Positions 23,501-33,978 are shown, counted from the stretch's first letter. The stretch is 64,000 nt of DNA from Lumbricus rubellus (GCA_945859605.1 OX243828.1:23061609-23125608), one strand, 5' to 3'. Notes: generated by a model not told the origin, from the sequence alone. A program made the numbers and translations.

Positions 23501-26500
23501 TCTATTGAGTCTTGCTGTTCTATCCAACAGCTACAGTTGAGGTGGAAATAACTAAATGTTCAGTAACCGCTAACCACACTCTGCATCAAACCGTTATAAC
23601 TTTCAATAACCCAAACAGTACAATTTCTTAGTCATTCTTAAAGCTTACTACATTTTTTGCAATCATAATCATAAACTCCACATAAAGCACTACTATAAAT
23701 TTAAGTGCAGGGCACTTACTACCTACTAGCTCATTCCCAAGCACATTAGCGCAACCCTTCAAACATTTGCCAACTTCCAAAATCTACTATAAAAAACCGA
23801 GAACACATACACAATAATCTGTTTTAAAAGTGCAACAAAAGTATATAGTTAAAGAAAGTAGACACAAAAAATGCTCCAAAAACCTTCGTCGGAAAATTTG
23901 TTCCACAGATTATTTCGAGTCCCATCTATGCCAAGTGTACGCCACTCTCTCTCCGGCTTTTCTTTCTGCAGAAGGACATCAACTTTGCCAACAGTCTTCC
24001 CAGTGACCACTAGCATTACAATCAAAACAACAAACTTAAAGACATTAAACAAACAAAATATTTTGATGTGCATGTCCAAAACAGCTGGAATTTGATCAAA
24101 TTTCTGCAACCATGTTGAATTCGCCGACTTAAACTTGCAGAAAGGGAACTTAAATTTACTGAAGAAACTCGCAAGTTACATTAAAAACAAAAAAACCAGT
24201 GCCTGCTTTCATCTATAGTCAATTAGACTGAAAACCAGCCTACTCAAACTCAGTATTTTATCCTTTTGCAAAATTTTACAAATCATGATGATGAGTTCTA
24301 TCCCGAAGACAGGTACATTGGCTTTAACGCCACCCGGGGATGAGTGAGGAGGTTTCCCGATGCCTTCCTCACAGACAATTATGAATGAGCAACTTGTCCA
24401 AGGTCATTACACAGTGGCTTAAGGTTGATTCGAACCTGACCTTTCAATCACAAGGCACAGAACATACCACAACACCACTGCATCCAATGACAAATAAGTA
24501 CCAACAAACGTTAGTAACTTAGAAAAGCTCCTGTTTTCTGAACACTCTGCTTCCACCCAAATGATCCTTTGGCACTGGAACCCTGGTTTCCAATGAGTTT
24601 CATGGTAGCTGTGAAAATTGTTGCCTTGAGCTTCACTATTCTGCATCATACACAATAAATACGGCACTATACCGCGTGGGGTGTAGTGGTGGCGTCGTTG
24701 CCTTCGAGCCGGAAGGTTCGAGGTTCGAATCCACCTCACCGCGTAAGGACCTTGGGCAAGTCCTTCACTCGCAATTGCTCAGCGCTTCGGCGTGAAACTC
24801 CGATGCAGTGTCTGCTCTGCATTCGCGAGCGCCTCTGAGTAGAGAGAGAGAGAGCTTGAAGGGCGCTATAACAAGTGCACATACAAACAATCATTAACGA
24901 CAAGTCTATCTAACCTTCGAATTCGCCAACAGCCTCCGTTAAATCTACAAAAGCAAACGAAGACAAAATTTAGAAAATGCCAGCAACAATAGACGACGAG
25001 ACAACGCAGTAGACAATACGAAAGAACGTCTGATTTACTAATTTTACACTTTTACGGTTTTTACAGCATCAATAATCGATGCTGTAAGAACTGTGGAATT
25101 TTTAAATGCCGGTTGTCAACTCTTCAGAATTTGAAGACCATTGAATGATCTCTTGTATGTTAAGTAAGCACAATTATTAAGGCTTTAAAATCTCGAATCA
25201 AGACATATCTCTAAGTCTAAGGCATACCTCTGACTTGCATGCACGTTTGCAGAGGCGTCCTTGTAACGGCATGTGCTGTGTTACGGCGCCATAGAAATTG
25301 TCATCATTATTACCATTATTAGGCTTATTATTAAAACAATTACTGGAAAAAGATATGCTGGCATGCCGAGAGGGAAGAATAAAATAAGGGCGGCCGAGGA
25401 AAAGGTGGATGGACGAGGTTCAAGAAACAACAGGAATGAATCTGGAAGAACTAAGGGAAGCGATATGAGAAAGAAAGAAATGGAGAAGGCTGGTCATGAC
25501 GATCGCTAGAGTTCAACGAACTGACAGCACAAGGTGACAAGGTGACCAGGTTGATAGCATAAGAATCTGAGCAGTACTACAGCCCTGGAAAGTGACAGTA
25601 TATGAACTGACCTTCATGAACATGGAAAAGTGACAGTATATGAACTGACCTTCATGAACATGGAAAAGTGACAGTATATGAACTGACCTTCATGAACATG
25701 GAAAAGTGACAGTATATGAACTGACCTTCATGAACATAGAAAAGTGACAGTATATGAACTGACCTTCATGAACATAGAAAAGTGACAGTATACGAACTGA
25801 CCTTCATGAACATGGAAAAGTGACAGTATATGAACTGACCTTGTTCTACATGATATACGTGATCGCCCATGAGAAGTCGCAAATGTAAAGATGTGCTTGT
25901 TTTATCGATGATAACATTCTCCTTCTCAACGGCTTCATTCTCCACGTGAACTGAAACCGTTATCGTCGTTTCACCATGAAACCACGAGTACCTTTAAAAT
26001 TGACAACAACTTAAGAAACAAGGTTGACTGCCGCTATCTTTTGGGGGGCCTGGTAGCACAATGGATAACACGCTGGTGTAGAGTGCAAGAGGTAGCAGGT
26101 TTGAGCCCCCGTTGGGCGGATATGCTTTATAGGCTGCTATTAGCGCCATTGTAATTGCAAAGCTGTCTGTTCAGTTGGCAGTTAAGTTTAATTAAGATTA
26201 CTACATAACTTGTAAATGTAAAGCGCATTGCATCTTGCAGGCGTTTGATTAAAGAAAAGATTATTTTATTTATTATTTTGGTATGAAAGACAGCCAAAAC
26301 TTCAAAGTAGAAAGTACTTCCACTGGCATAAGTTACAACAACTAAATAATAATAATTTACTAATTTTAATTAATAATATAATAATGTTTTCGTCTATCCA
26401 ATAATCCAGTCGACAGACCGCAACCGGTTACAGCGTACAGTTATGCAGAACTGATCTTAATTGACATCACATATTAAGGGCTGTCCATGTATGTTGCGCA

Positions 26501-29500
26501 CATAAGGAGCACCACTGGATTTAGGTGATTTGTGTACGGGTGTTACGGCGAGAGTGGGGAGATCTCGGCAAAATGTACGTATGCAAAATAAATATCTGAT
26601 TATCGCATCTGAAAATTTTAGACTATTTATGACTCTGCATTATCCTAAATAGTCGCCCGGTGGCTTTTGATCACATTTTAATTTTAAAATAACTGACTAT
26701 GAGATTTATTGATTTAAATTCAAAATGACCTTGGCTTTCGAAGGTCGTTGGTGCTCGCAAGTAACTTAACATTGTCTGTGCTATTCTTTCTGTCTAAAAC
26801 AGTAAAACACAAGTTTACATAAAGAGATGACAACAATTATTCAAATGAAAAAAGAAAAAGTACAGTTTTAAAGCATAAAAATGTTTTATAATTCAGTAAA
26901 GCGGGGTCAGAATAGGTGACCAATCTTATAAGGCACTTTTAGTTTAAAGAAAGAATCACTACCTGTAGAGCAAACTGAAATAGAGTGCTACTGGCTCTAT
27001 GAACATTGAAGGTGGAAAAAACATAAAATACTCTTCTGGTATCAGTATTACCTGAGTGTACAGGAGTTGATGAAACGGATGGCACATAATTCCCGATGAA
27101 ACAACAGGCCAACATGGACTCGTAGTTAACCCACTTGTGCACCTAGCAAATACCGACAACCACCGTTTATTTTTACGACAGAAATCCTGTTAAAGAGTTT
27201 AACACTTTAATGACGAGAGCGTACTAAAAGTGTGAGTGGGAAACCAAAGTGTTCAAAGTGAAACGTGTCAACATCTGAAATGTTAGGAATGGGGTTATTT
27301 CTAATCATATTAATTACTAAAACTAATATGTGCAATTGTGCATGCATATAAGTGCGCATATTTATATATGAAATCATGTATGTAACTATTGTTAATTGCA
27401 AATAAAAGCAAATATACTAGGGTGCATCAAACGCCCCATAATTGTTAAAAAACTTTCAAAAGTTTTTGTCCCTAATTCACTTCTTTTCCTATTACTAAAA
27501 AAGCGTGTTTCCCAAAATTTGAGAATTTTCTGACATATTCTAGGTATCCCACTCAGCAACTGAAGTTTTACAATGGCGAACACACTGAACAGACTATGCA
27601 TTATTAGGGCCTATGCTGCAACAAGACTTTAAAAATAGGTCCAATAGTTCTTAACAATATATGTGCTGTATTAGCCAAGAGCCATCTTCAGAAGTATTGC
27701 AAAGATTCTTAGAAGTGAACATATTTATTATTACTAATGTAAAAACATTTATGCTGCGATGCTATTACATGACACATGTCAAGCGGATATTGTCATTCGG
27801 AAGTTGACTTGCGTTTCCGCGGATTGGATTGTCTCTGCCGGTCTTGTTCCACAACTTGAAGCACATCTTGATAATGCTATATATAATTATACTCGTTTAA
27901 TTCATGAAAAAGTGCAGGCTGACACACCGCAGTCTGGTACATAGTGATGTGATGCTGTTCAGTCTTTGATGCTGACAGAAAATCCGAGCTGAGCTTCACT
28001 CCTCTCTCAGCACAGTCATTGATTACGTTGAGTGCTTCAATGTTTGTTATATATTATATCAGTTTGATAATCATTGCGGCTCCACCAGTCGGACAGCTCT
28101 TCGTTGAGGAACTGAGTGTCAACTTGTAGTGTTTCAAACATATACCACGAATCAGTCTCTGCAAGATCGGCAAGAGTTGTTGTAGCTGTGATTACATCTG
28201 GAAATTTAGGTTTCCCAAAGCCCGATCCAAATCTGTTCTGCGGCAATTGCAAGCGTTCCTTTGGCTTAACTGAAAGCAGGCGATTAGCAAGGGAACGTCG
28301 TTCAGTGTCTGGAACAGTACTACTAAACAGTGCAAGTGGCACCATTTCTGCCGTTAAATACCACAAATTTCGTTTGAAGGCACGAACAGCACTCGCGGAG
28401 ACCTGTGCATACAGCATTCATATTGCAAGAATGACTTGTATAGCTTCAAGTCATTCCATGGCGCATCAGTCACCGAACTACAAGTCATCCACCAAGAGCT
28501 GTAAACCAGGGTCACAAAGTTCACGAAGTCTCTCACTTTTGTGACCTGACGCTCTGTTGTTATTGTGTTGCGTGGAAGCTTTGCAATCTGTTGCTCAAAA
28601 AGACATATCTTGATTGAATAAATCAATTTGGCCATCCATCTAGCCTTGTGGAGTGCTCCAGGTCGCTTGAATGCGGCTTTATCTCCTTATAATTCTTCAT
28701 CAAGAAACAAGAGGCAGAGATCTGCAAATTCCTTAAAGTCATCTCTACGAAAGGACAACTGTGAACTATAAATCTGTCGAAATTGTTATCTGCAAATGTC
28801 AAGGAATGGTTTCGCATTCTCACTGAATACATTTTCATCAAAGCGTGATCTAGTCTTTCTGTTGCTGACCGATGTGTCTTGAGGAGCTCGAAGTTCTTAC
28901 GAAGCCTTGCGAATAATGCCACCTCGGATGACTTTGAAGTCTCAATTTGAAGATCTTCAAACACGTATGTAAGAATTACTTCGCCAACGTGATGTCGACA
29001 TCCTGACCAGAGAAGAGCTCGACCTAACCGCATCTGAATTGTAACACAAGCAGCAGTAACGTGTCCTGTATTTTATCCGGTGGTGTCAAATGTCATGTTG
29101 ACAATGGAGTCACTACATTGCCATGAGCGCAGGAGATCAATGGTCAGATCAGCAATGATGTCCCCCGTTTTTCTCTGTGATCCCATTGCATAAGATGGCA
29201 CACCGAGGAACTTCAGCTTTTTTGCATTCCCAACAAGAATTGCAAGGCGCTCCTCCTTAATATTCTTATTTGACAGCAATGGAATTTTGTTTAGAGTCCC
29301 AATGCAGTGTTAAAAGCTGTGGAGCAACCCATTGCTCTTTGCAAGCCGAAGCTATAGGCCTATAATAAACCAAATGTTGCCGCTAGCACTTTGCCGCCAA
29401 ACCAAACTTTCTATGTTGAAACATAGAATAGTTAACTTCATATATCATAGAAAACACAGAACATTTAAAACATAAAACATATAGTAACTATGATATATTT

Positions 29501-31105
29501 CTTTCCAGCCTAAAACAAGTCCTGTTAAAACGCCATACAATCCGACAAATTCAATAATTAATGTATGTCGATTCATTGTCGAATGATAATTATGTACATT
29601 TTAAAAAATGGAGGTGGGATACCTAAACAATTTTTTATTTTTATGCTTTTTGGTCAGAGATATATTGGGGATAAAAGGAACATTTTAAGCCTAGGGACAA
29701 TGCATTTTGATAACTTTGGGGCGTTTGATGCACCCTAAAATATACATATATGCAGATATTAAGTATCTTGCTTGTATTTATACATTCAAGTACTGGTATT
29801 AAAGTACATATATAATCAAGGATATAATTAAGGTTGCATATCCCTCTGGCTGGAATAGTCTCCCATTGGAGATAAACACTGGGCAATTACCTAGCGTTGA
29901 CTCATCAGTGTTTTACAGTCCGTGTCTGAACTGGAAGTGCCTCTAAGTAGGTTTCTTAAAGGGGTGCTATATAAATTCCTGAAATGAATGAATAAATGAA
30001 TTTTATATATGTATGCATGCACATACAGTCATACACCAATGTATTAAATGCTTTTTGAACAAAGCATTACAAAGTGATTGCTGATATTTGTGCGACCAAA
30101 CAAGTCATGACGATGTGGTTATGCCAAACCTCATTAAACAGGGCGGTACCATCAATGCCAGCGCCTCGCATCAGCTCTGGAATGCCTCCTGGATGATATT
30201 CCATGTACGGTGTGATATTGTATACTTTGCCTAAGACAAACACACTCGATGATATATACGATTTTTGATTGAGCCTTAATGTGTTTTTTTAACATGAAAT
30301 ATCTTGATCAATTCTATAAATTATATGTTTATCACCATGTATGTACACCAAACTGTGGACAGCAAAATTTGGTCAAATAAAGAATATTCTTATCTTATTT
30401 CATCATAGCAACATGAAGCCATGAACAGAAAGGCAGGGAAAGTCATAACCCTGTTATTATAGCATACATCCATGACTAGTTCTTTAAAATAACGAAAGTC
30501 TTACATGCAAATTTCCCATCCAGCAATTATCACTAAGGAGCCCTTCACTATTCACACAATGATGAAACACGTGCAGGAATGCTTCATCATAAAGTAGGCA
30601 CAGTGCATAGCTACTTATAGATGTGAGAAAATGTGCTAAAAGACTACATACTAATAGGGCTGTGCTGCTGCGGAGTACATACACTACCTCATTAAACAAC
30701 TGCATAGTATACAAATTTATTAGCTCTTGTAAAATACACTTAAAATGGCTCTGTGCTTGTAAAATGATAATAATAAAGTATATATAACTTGCCACGAAGA
30801 ACTATCCATGCATCATCTTCTTTATTATGCAACGCCAGTTGTTTAGGCGTTATCTGCAGCAACTTTCCATTTGTTCCACTCAGGTCTTGTCCACTTCTAC
30901 CAAGTTTCATCCAGTGAAGCAGCGACCGACCCGGTTTCAGGGGTACCTTTCCCCGCGAACTAACAGCATCCCCGAAAAGTGTAGTGCCAAGTTTACCACC
31001 TTCCGTGCCACTGGGAGGTAGTAGTAAGGTCGCGGACGACTTCTGGAAATTGTCATTTCCGACAGTTCCAGCTTTGTTTTTTCCAGGTTTAATAGTAGGC
31101 TCCAT
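17550..31105 (-). CDS. CYB5R4: Cytochrome b5 reductase 4 (Ncb5or)
   Basis: Soluble ER-associated NAD(P)H flavohaem reductase; the family is tied to fatty-acid desaturation and redox balance. Minus-strand exons: 31105-30793 (ATG; in-frame stop upstream), 30230-30130, 27142-27052, [one not found], 25991-25840, 24944-24915 (30 nt), 24009-23884, 23200-23060, 22636-22484, 21857-21698, 20744-20658, 18562-18242, 17604-17550 (stop TGA). Phases agree except across the missing exon, which should carry the linker before the CS domain. Visible marks are VPLKPGRSLLHW in the N-terminal part, haem ligands His117 (YHPGG) and His140 (VHKWVNYESML) 23 residues apart, a CS domain (YSWFHGETTITVSV...VGKVDVLLQKE), FAD motif REYT, NADH motif AAGTGFTPM and late CVCGPVQFT. 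The first intron starts with GC. The exon at 18562-18242 carries a repeat insertion. Introns hold hAT and mariner relics. Confidence 0.95.
17955..18130 (+). mobile_element. 5'-truncated LINE 3' end
   Basis: The reading AGPAIWKELP resembles the common reverse-transcriptase C-terminal text (G-P-x-x-W-N-x-L-P), followed by gggagcgcttctgagtag and the tail ggggcgctatataaatctct. It lies in the last CYB5R4 intron, in opposite orientation. Confidence 0.65.
18290..18485 (-). repeat. 39-bp coding minisatellite (13-residue repeat) in CYB5R4
   Basis: Within exon 18562-18242 the minus strand encodes near-identical 13-residue units SPTKTDISPKPDV, about two and a half clear copies plus shorter Pro-Asp variants. 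About 65 residues are inserted between ELMKSVS and GILLCVCGP. The frame stays open and the flanking reductase text is intact, so the repeat looks translated. Confidence 0.85.
18813..20063 (-). mobile_element. mariner/Tc1-type element with long inverted repeats
   Basis: Ends CCGGGTGGCGCATAAA and TTTATGCGCCACCCGG are flanked by TA on both sides. The inverted repeats extend about 210 bp each (18813-19022 and 19852-20063). The interior holds a decayed minus-strand transposase. Length is 1,251 bp. It lies in a CYB5R4 intron, same strand as the gene. Confidence 0.92.
19398..19773 (-). pseudogene. mariner-type DDE transposase remnant
   Basis: The minus strand reads MASAGVSMHGKTHIIVIDPR with KVNGE, then after damage IFQQDSAPSH...FIHSDAWPPNSPDLNPM. 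QQDSAPSH and WPPNSPDLNP are the second and third catalytic blocks of Tc1/mariner transposases. The N-terminal helix-turn-helix region is absent between the right inverted repeat and the first block, and the middle is frame-broken. It is non-functional. Confidence 0.9.
20195..20295 (-). mobile_element. LINE/SINE tail fragment next to a G-run
   Basis: atttatatagcgtctcttca, agaaacctactcagaggc and actcccagtcc are the reversed LINE 3' end. A run of 13 G lies just left (20195-20207). Confidence 0.55.
20866..20920. repeat. Perfect-stem hairpin
   Basis: gtctgtgctttggt (20866-20879) and accaaagcacagac (20907-20920) are exact inverted copies around a short loop, in a CYB5R4 intron. The function is unknown and it may be a tiny foldback element. 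Confidence 0.6.
21040..21662. repeat. ~41-bp tandem array plus one 62-bp unit
   Basis: About twelve copies of aaggctgtggtttcaaagta + acttttataacaataatt run to 21662. At 21050-21105 stands one unit of the 62-bp repeat of 9935-10595. It ends about 35 bp before the CYB5R4 exon at 21698. Confidence 0.9.
22095..22232. repeat. (ATGT)n microsatellite contiguous with a SINE tail
   Basis: The tatg run leads straight into the reversed SINE end (gagcacttgttatagcgccc) at 22233. Confidence 0.95.
22233..22446 (-). mobile_element. tRNA-derived SINE, reverse copy
   Basis: Full-length: tail at 22233, and on the minus strand B box GGTTGCGAGTTTGAATCC and A-box area CGGTGGTGTAGGGGTATG at the right end. It lies in a CYB5R4 intron. 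Confidence 0.85.
24300..24482 (-). mobile_element. Second tRNA-like SINE, reverse copy
   Basis: The minus strand reads gcagtggtgttgtggtatgt, then B-box-like GGTTCGAATCAACC and a body that differs from the main SINE (ccacccggggatgagtga). It is probably a diverged subfamily. Confidence 0.5.
24672..24890 (+). mobile_element. tRNA-derived SINE, near-consensus copy
   Basis: Head GTGGGGTGTAGTGGTGGCG (A box), B box GAGGTTCGAATCCACCTC, body tccgatgcagtgtctgctct, tail gggcgctataacaagtgcac and atacaaacaa. Two tRNA promoter boxes about 40 bp apart mark a Pol III SINE. It lies next to the 30-nt CYB5R4 exon. Confidence 0.9.
24915..24944 (-). CDS. CYB5R4: 30-nt microexon of CYB5R4
   Basis: Acceptor cttttgtag (minus strand) and donor gttaga bound 30 nt encoding LTEAVGEFE with split codons at both ends (phase 1 in and out). 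It restores the frame between the CS exon (ending CAA G) and the next exon (starting TG GTC), giving HVEQDLTEAVGEFEVVTG, the expected end of the CS domain. Confidence 0.88.
25389..25536 (+). pseudogene. 3' end of a non-LTR retrotransposon ORF
   Basis: Reads GRPRKRWMDEVQETTGMNLE, then ELREAI, an in-frame TGA, and ERKKWRRLVMTIARVQRTDS TR before a stop. GRPRKRW...DE is a usual C-terminal text of these reverse transcriptases. It is the longest of three copies, truncated at 5'. Confidence 0.8.
25591..25842. repeat. 38-bp minisatellite containing a splice donor
   Basis: Seven copies of gtgacagtatatgaactgac + cttcatgaacatggaaaa. On the minus strand each unit contains AAG|GTCAGTTCATATA. The right-most copy supplies the actual donor of the CYB5R4 CS exon (exon end at 25840). 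Confidence 0.92.
26043..26265 (+). mobile_element. tRNA-derived SINE, second family
   Basis: Head ggcctggtagcacaatggat (A box TAGCACAATGG), B box GGTTTGAGCCCCC, then a body with attgtaattgcaaagctgtc and tail gcgcattgcatcttgcaggc. The 3' part alone recurs at 61953-62085. Confidence 0.75.
27418..29737 (-). mobile_element. hAT-like transposon with 8-bp target duplication
   Basis: Inverted ends TAGGGTGCATCAAACGCCCC at both sides and an exact 8-bp duplication AAATATAC at 27410-27417 and 29738-29745. Eight-bp duplications and a T-A-G-G-G start fit the hAT superfamily. It contains a broken minus-strand transposase and is 2,320 bp long, in the second CYB5R4 intron. Confidence 0.9.
28040..29279 (-). 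pseudogene. hAT-like transposase pseudogene
   Basis: Minus-strand blocks run in order: 29279-29073 (LAILVGNAKKLKFLGVPSYA ... VNMTFDTTG), an in-frame TAA, 29067-28623 (HVTAACVTIQ, RLGRALLWSGCRHHVGEVIL, LFARLRKNFELL), 28635-28354 (WMAKLIYSIKICLF, DAPWNDLKLYKSFLQY), then a frame change and 28417-28037 (AFKRNLWYLTAEMVPLALFS). DTT.NTG, CRHH and the order of blocks match an arthropod and marine-invertebrate transposon protein I know only as uncharacterised. The hAT label rests on the 8-bp duplication. One stop and at least one frameshift show it is dead. Confidence 0.75.
29850..30000 (+). mobile_element. 5'-truncated LINE 3' end
   Basis: Reads WNSLPLEINTGQLPS, then tgcctctaagtaggtttctt and the tail ggggtgctatataaattcct with gaatgaatg repeats. 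It is in a CYB5R4 intron. Confidence 0.65.
30787..30793 (-). other. Non-canonical GC splice donor of CYB5R4 intron 1
   Basis: The minus strand reads CGTG|GCAAGTTATATA. Splicing at GC joins CGT G to GC AAA, giving LRGKVYNITPYMEYHPGG, which aligns without gap to the family. The nearby GT (GGCAA|GTTATA) would shift the frame. GCAAGT is the usual form of GC donors. Confidence 0.8.
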
Positions 31106-33540
31106 CCCACGTCCATTAACCTCTGAGTGAGCCGAGGAATGACGCCGGATAGAAAACCCACAACCCAGCTTGGCAGAATGAGGTTTTCAGTCGAGACTAT
31201 GAAACAAAGAAAGAATAGATATATGTGCCATTGGTGTCGTATTCAAACTTTATTATTGGCTGGTAAGGTGTTTCAGATACGAGCCCTCTTTGAAGATGCT
31301 AAACATTCTGCATTTACCAGCTTCTGTTTCACAATTCATAATCATTGTAACTTAGATGATAAACCCAGAGCTTGCTTAGTTCTATCTTTTTTAATCCTTC
31401 GCCATGATGTGCTGAGTATTCACTTTCATAAATTATGCCAAGTTCAAATTAAATACAAAACTCTGTAAAGTTATACGAGATTCTTGTGTTTTGTTCAGCT
31501 GTCAAAGATTTTCCAAAGACTCATCAGGTAATATCAAATGACAAAACAATTTAATTAAACAAGTTCTTTGTCTCACTGGGAGTTTCACAGATATGTAAGT
31601 CCCCAGCTGGGCTTATCACCTAAGTACCTCTGAGAAACAGTGACTTATTGTACAAGCGGTTCTCTGCAAGATCTTCACGCCCTCCTCGCTCTGTTGACTG
31701 TCTTGACTTATTTCTGTCTCGTTCGCTCAGCATCGGGCTTTCGCTATTGTGGATCCATCATAAAAGAATAACCTTTAAATTGCAATTCGTAGCAGAAGGG
31801 ATTTCACCTGCATGTCTACATTGCTTTAAAACTTTTCGCTTTTCACGGGCCAGTCACGCTGAGATTGCTTCTGAATAGATCTGCTGTGAGAAGCGCTTTA
31901 CAAATGTTCATAATTAGACTACATTAGATTAGATTTTGGATCAGAAGCAGTGTTACCAAAATAGTTATTTATCGCAAAAGCTCCAAATATCGCCTGTGTA
32001 CGCCGATATTTTAACTCCTTGCTGTTGTTAACGTTACGCTATTATATATTACTAAGCGGCAGTAGCAGAAAGCAATCCAATAACTGTACTTTTACCTAAT
32101 TGCTACCGATCAATAGTATTGATAATACAAAATAATAATTATAAATATTATTGCAAAAAAATTCCCTACGAGCACACGGAAGCGGAAAAGTGTGCCGCTG
32201 GTCCACTGCTGCTGGAAGCATGGAGAGGCAGAGTAGAGGTTGCCATGGTTGCACTCCGCCGGTGCCAGTCCCAGGCCAAGATAAAGGAGGAGAGCGACCT
32301 GATCATCTTGGAAATGACAATGTCGTAGCAACAAGCAATTGCGCAATGGAATTTTTCTAACCATTTGCTTAGTGATTGCAAAAATTGGGCTAATATTAAT
32401 TAGGCCTATTATCCGGTTGCATATTTTTCGGCCTATCGTATATTATATTCTATTTCCAGTTATTGCTCTTTACTAAAAGCATTCTGTGCACGCTAGGTTT
32501 ATCATGCGGGAAAATTACGCATTATTCTGGATCATCCGCCTGCACTTAATTATCTCAAACCACCAAATGTTGGTCAAGCATTGTAGGCCTAGGGGGCCTA
32601 ATCGTATTCTTAAGTTTGCTGCAGAGCCAAATTAAGATACCTTGTCAGGATCCAAAATTATATTTCTCTAAATTATTGATTATCCAAACCATCGACATAA
32701 ATATCGATGATCCAAACCAGAAGGCACAATCCATCGATATTAATAGACCTATTAATATCGATGGCACAATTCAACAGACTAATAGCCTATCAGTTACAAC
32801 AGCAACTCGTAATCGTAGAACAGGTAGAACTCAAAGCTTCTACAGCGTCCACAAAAACGAATATAGGGCCTAATAATTGAGTTTCTAAACCCGTGTTAAT
32901 CTGCTCCCAAAGATCTTTGCTTCACGCGCATTTGCTTTAACAAGGAAACTTGACACCAAACAGAACTGATGCAGAATCGTTGGCATTAACAATAGCGTAT
33001 TGATTTCTTCGATTTAACAACTGAAGTGACCACTTGTAAGTTGAAACCACCCCACACCCAACCAATGCGACTTTATTAAAGAAATTTTATCTCTATCATG
33101 TTGCTCTGGTTAATGCAAGCGCTATAAAAATCTGATATAAATAGCTCGCAAAGCTCACGCACTGGTTTACCTATTTTTATGTAAATATTATACTTGGAAA
33201 CAATAATATGCTAATTGCTGGCGAAAGAAGAAAATGTTTTGTTAGCTCAAATTAATAAATTATTGTGCTTCGACTGTTCATCTCGGGTTCGTACCGCTAC
33301 TTTATTTGTGAATTAACTTATGTGAAGTGCCGCTTCTTTTATGGTCATATTCAAACACCATCCGGTCCATGCTCGTCTTCAAAACTGCCTCCACCATTAT
33401 ATTACTTACGCCCCCTCCATTGACTACAGCTTTTTTAGCACTGAGTCAATCCTGCCTTTTTTTTATTCTTGCGTTCTTGTCACATACAGAGCGCGCGCGC
33501 GTGTGTGTGAAGTATTTTCCTCATACTGCGCCTGTGAATA
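31106..33540. promoter_or_regulatory. CYB5R4-ADPGK head-to-head intergenic region
   Basis: The two genes start 3.3 kb apart on opposite strands, so this region should hold both promoters. No TATA box could be assigned. A retroposon-like tail lies at about 31700-31910, a GC-rich patch at 32160-32330 and a CG-dinucleotide cluster (gcgcgcgcgc) at 33490. Confidence 0.4.
32160..32328 (+). other. Candidate orphan exon
   Basis: A GC-richer patch in AT-rich surroundings reads TEAEKCAAGPLLLEAWRGRV, then EVAMVALRRCQSQAKIKEES and DLIILEMTMS before a stop. It looks more like protein than its neighbours, but I recognise no family and there is only a weak acceptor (ctacgag). It may be chance. Confidence 0.25.
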
Positions 33541-33619
33541 AGCTGGTGGTTAATCTCTATAATGACTCGGTAGAAGGTAAACATCATGGCGACCAAAGAT
33601 CCGCTCATAATAGAGCGCG

Positions 33620-33629
33620 GTCACGTGAC
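33620..33629. promoter_or_regulatory. E-box palindrome GTCACGTGAC (left arm)
   Basis: This exact sequence is the established consensus for USF/MITF/TFE-type bHLH-zip factors (CLEAR motif). It lies about 770 bp upstream of the ADPGK start codon and is repeated at 33969-33978. Use in this organism is inference. Confidence 0.4.
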
Positions 33630-33968
33630 GGCAAAAAGGTAGCCCAATATTTTCGCGGTCTACGGTGATGTATAAGCCAATGTTTTCGCGAAAGTAACCG
33701 CGAGATATCTCCGCGAGATATCGCGGTAAGAAACCGCGGAGATATCTCGCGGTTTTTTACCGCGAGATCTCGCGCTTACCGCCAGATATCTCGTAGATGG
33801 CGGCCAATGTGTTAAGGTCCATCGATTTTGTTGTGTTCTTTAGCTTATTTAAGCGTACTAATATTTATTAAAATAACCGCTTCATGGTATTTTTACTTAC
33901 TTACTTTCGCGAAAACATTGGCTTATACATCACCGTAGACCGCGAAAATATTGGGCTACCTTTTTGCC

Positions 33969-33978
33969 GTCACGTGAC
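33969..33978. promoter_or_regulatory. E-box palindrome GTCACGTGAC (right arm)
   Basis: Second exact copy, about 415 bp upstream of the ADPGK ATG, in the opposite arm of the foldback element. Confidence 0.4.

Noticed and set aside
24672..24890. tRNA gene
   Set aside because: The A and B boxes belong to a repeated SINE with a shared long body and tail; the tRNA-like part does not fold into a complete cloverleaf that I can confirm, and copies occur across the window.
31127..31468. 113-codon plus-strand frame opposite the CYB5R4 start
   Set aside because: Its first part is the antisense of CYB5R4 exon 1 flank; the rest has no domain.
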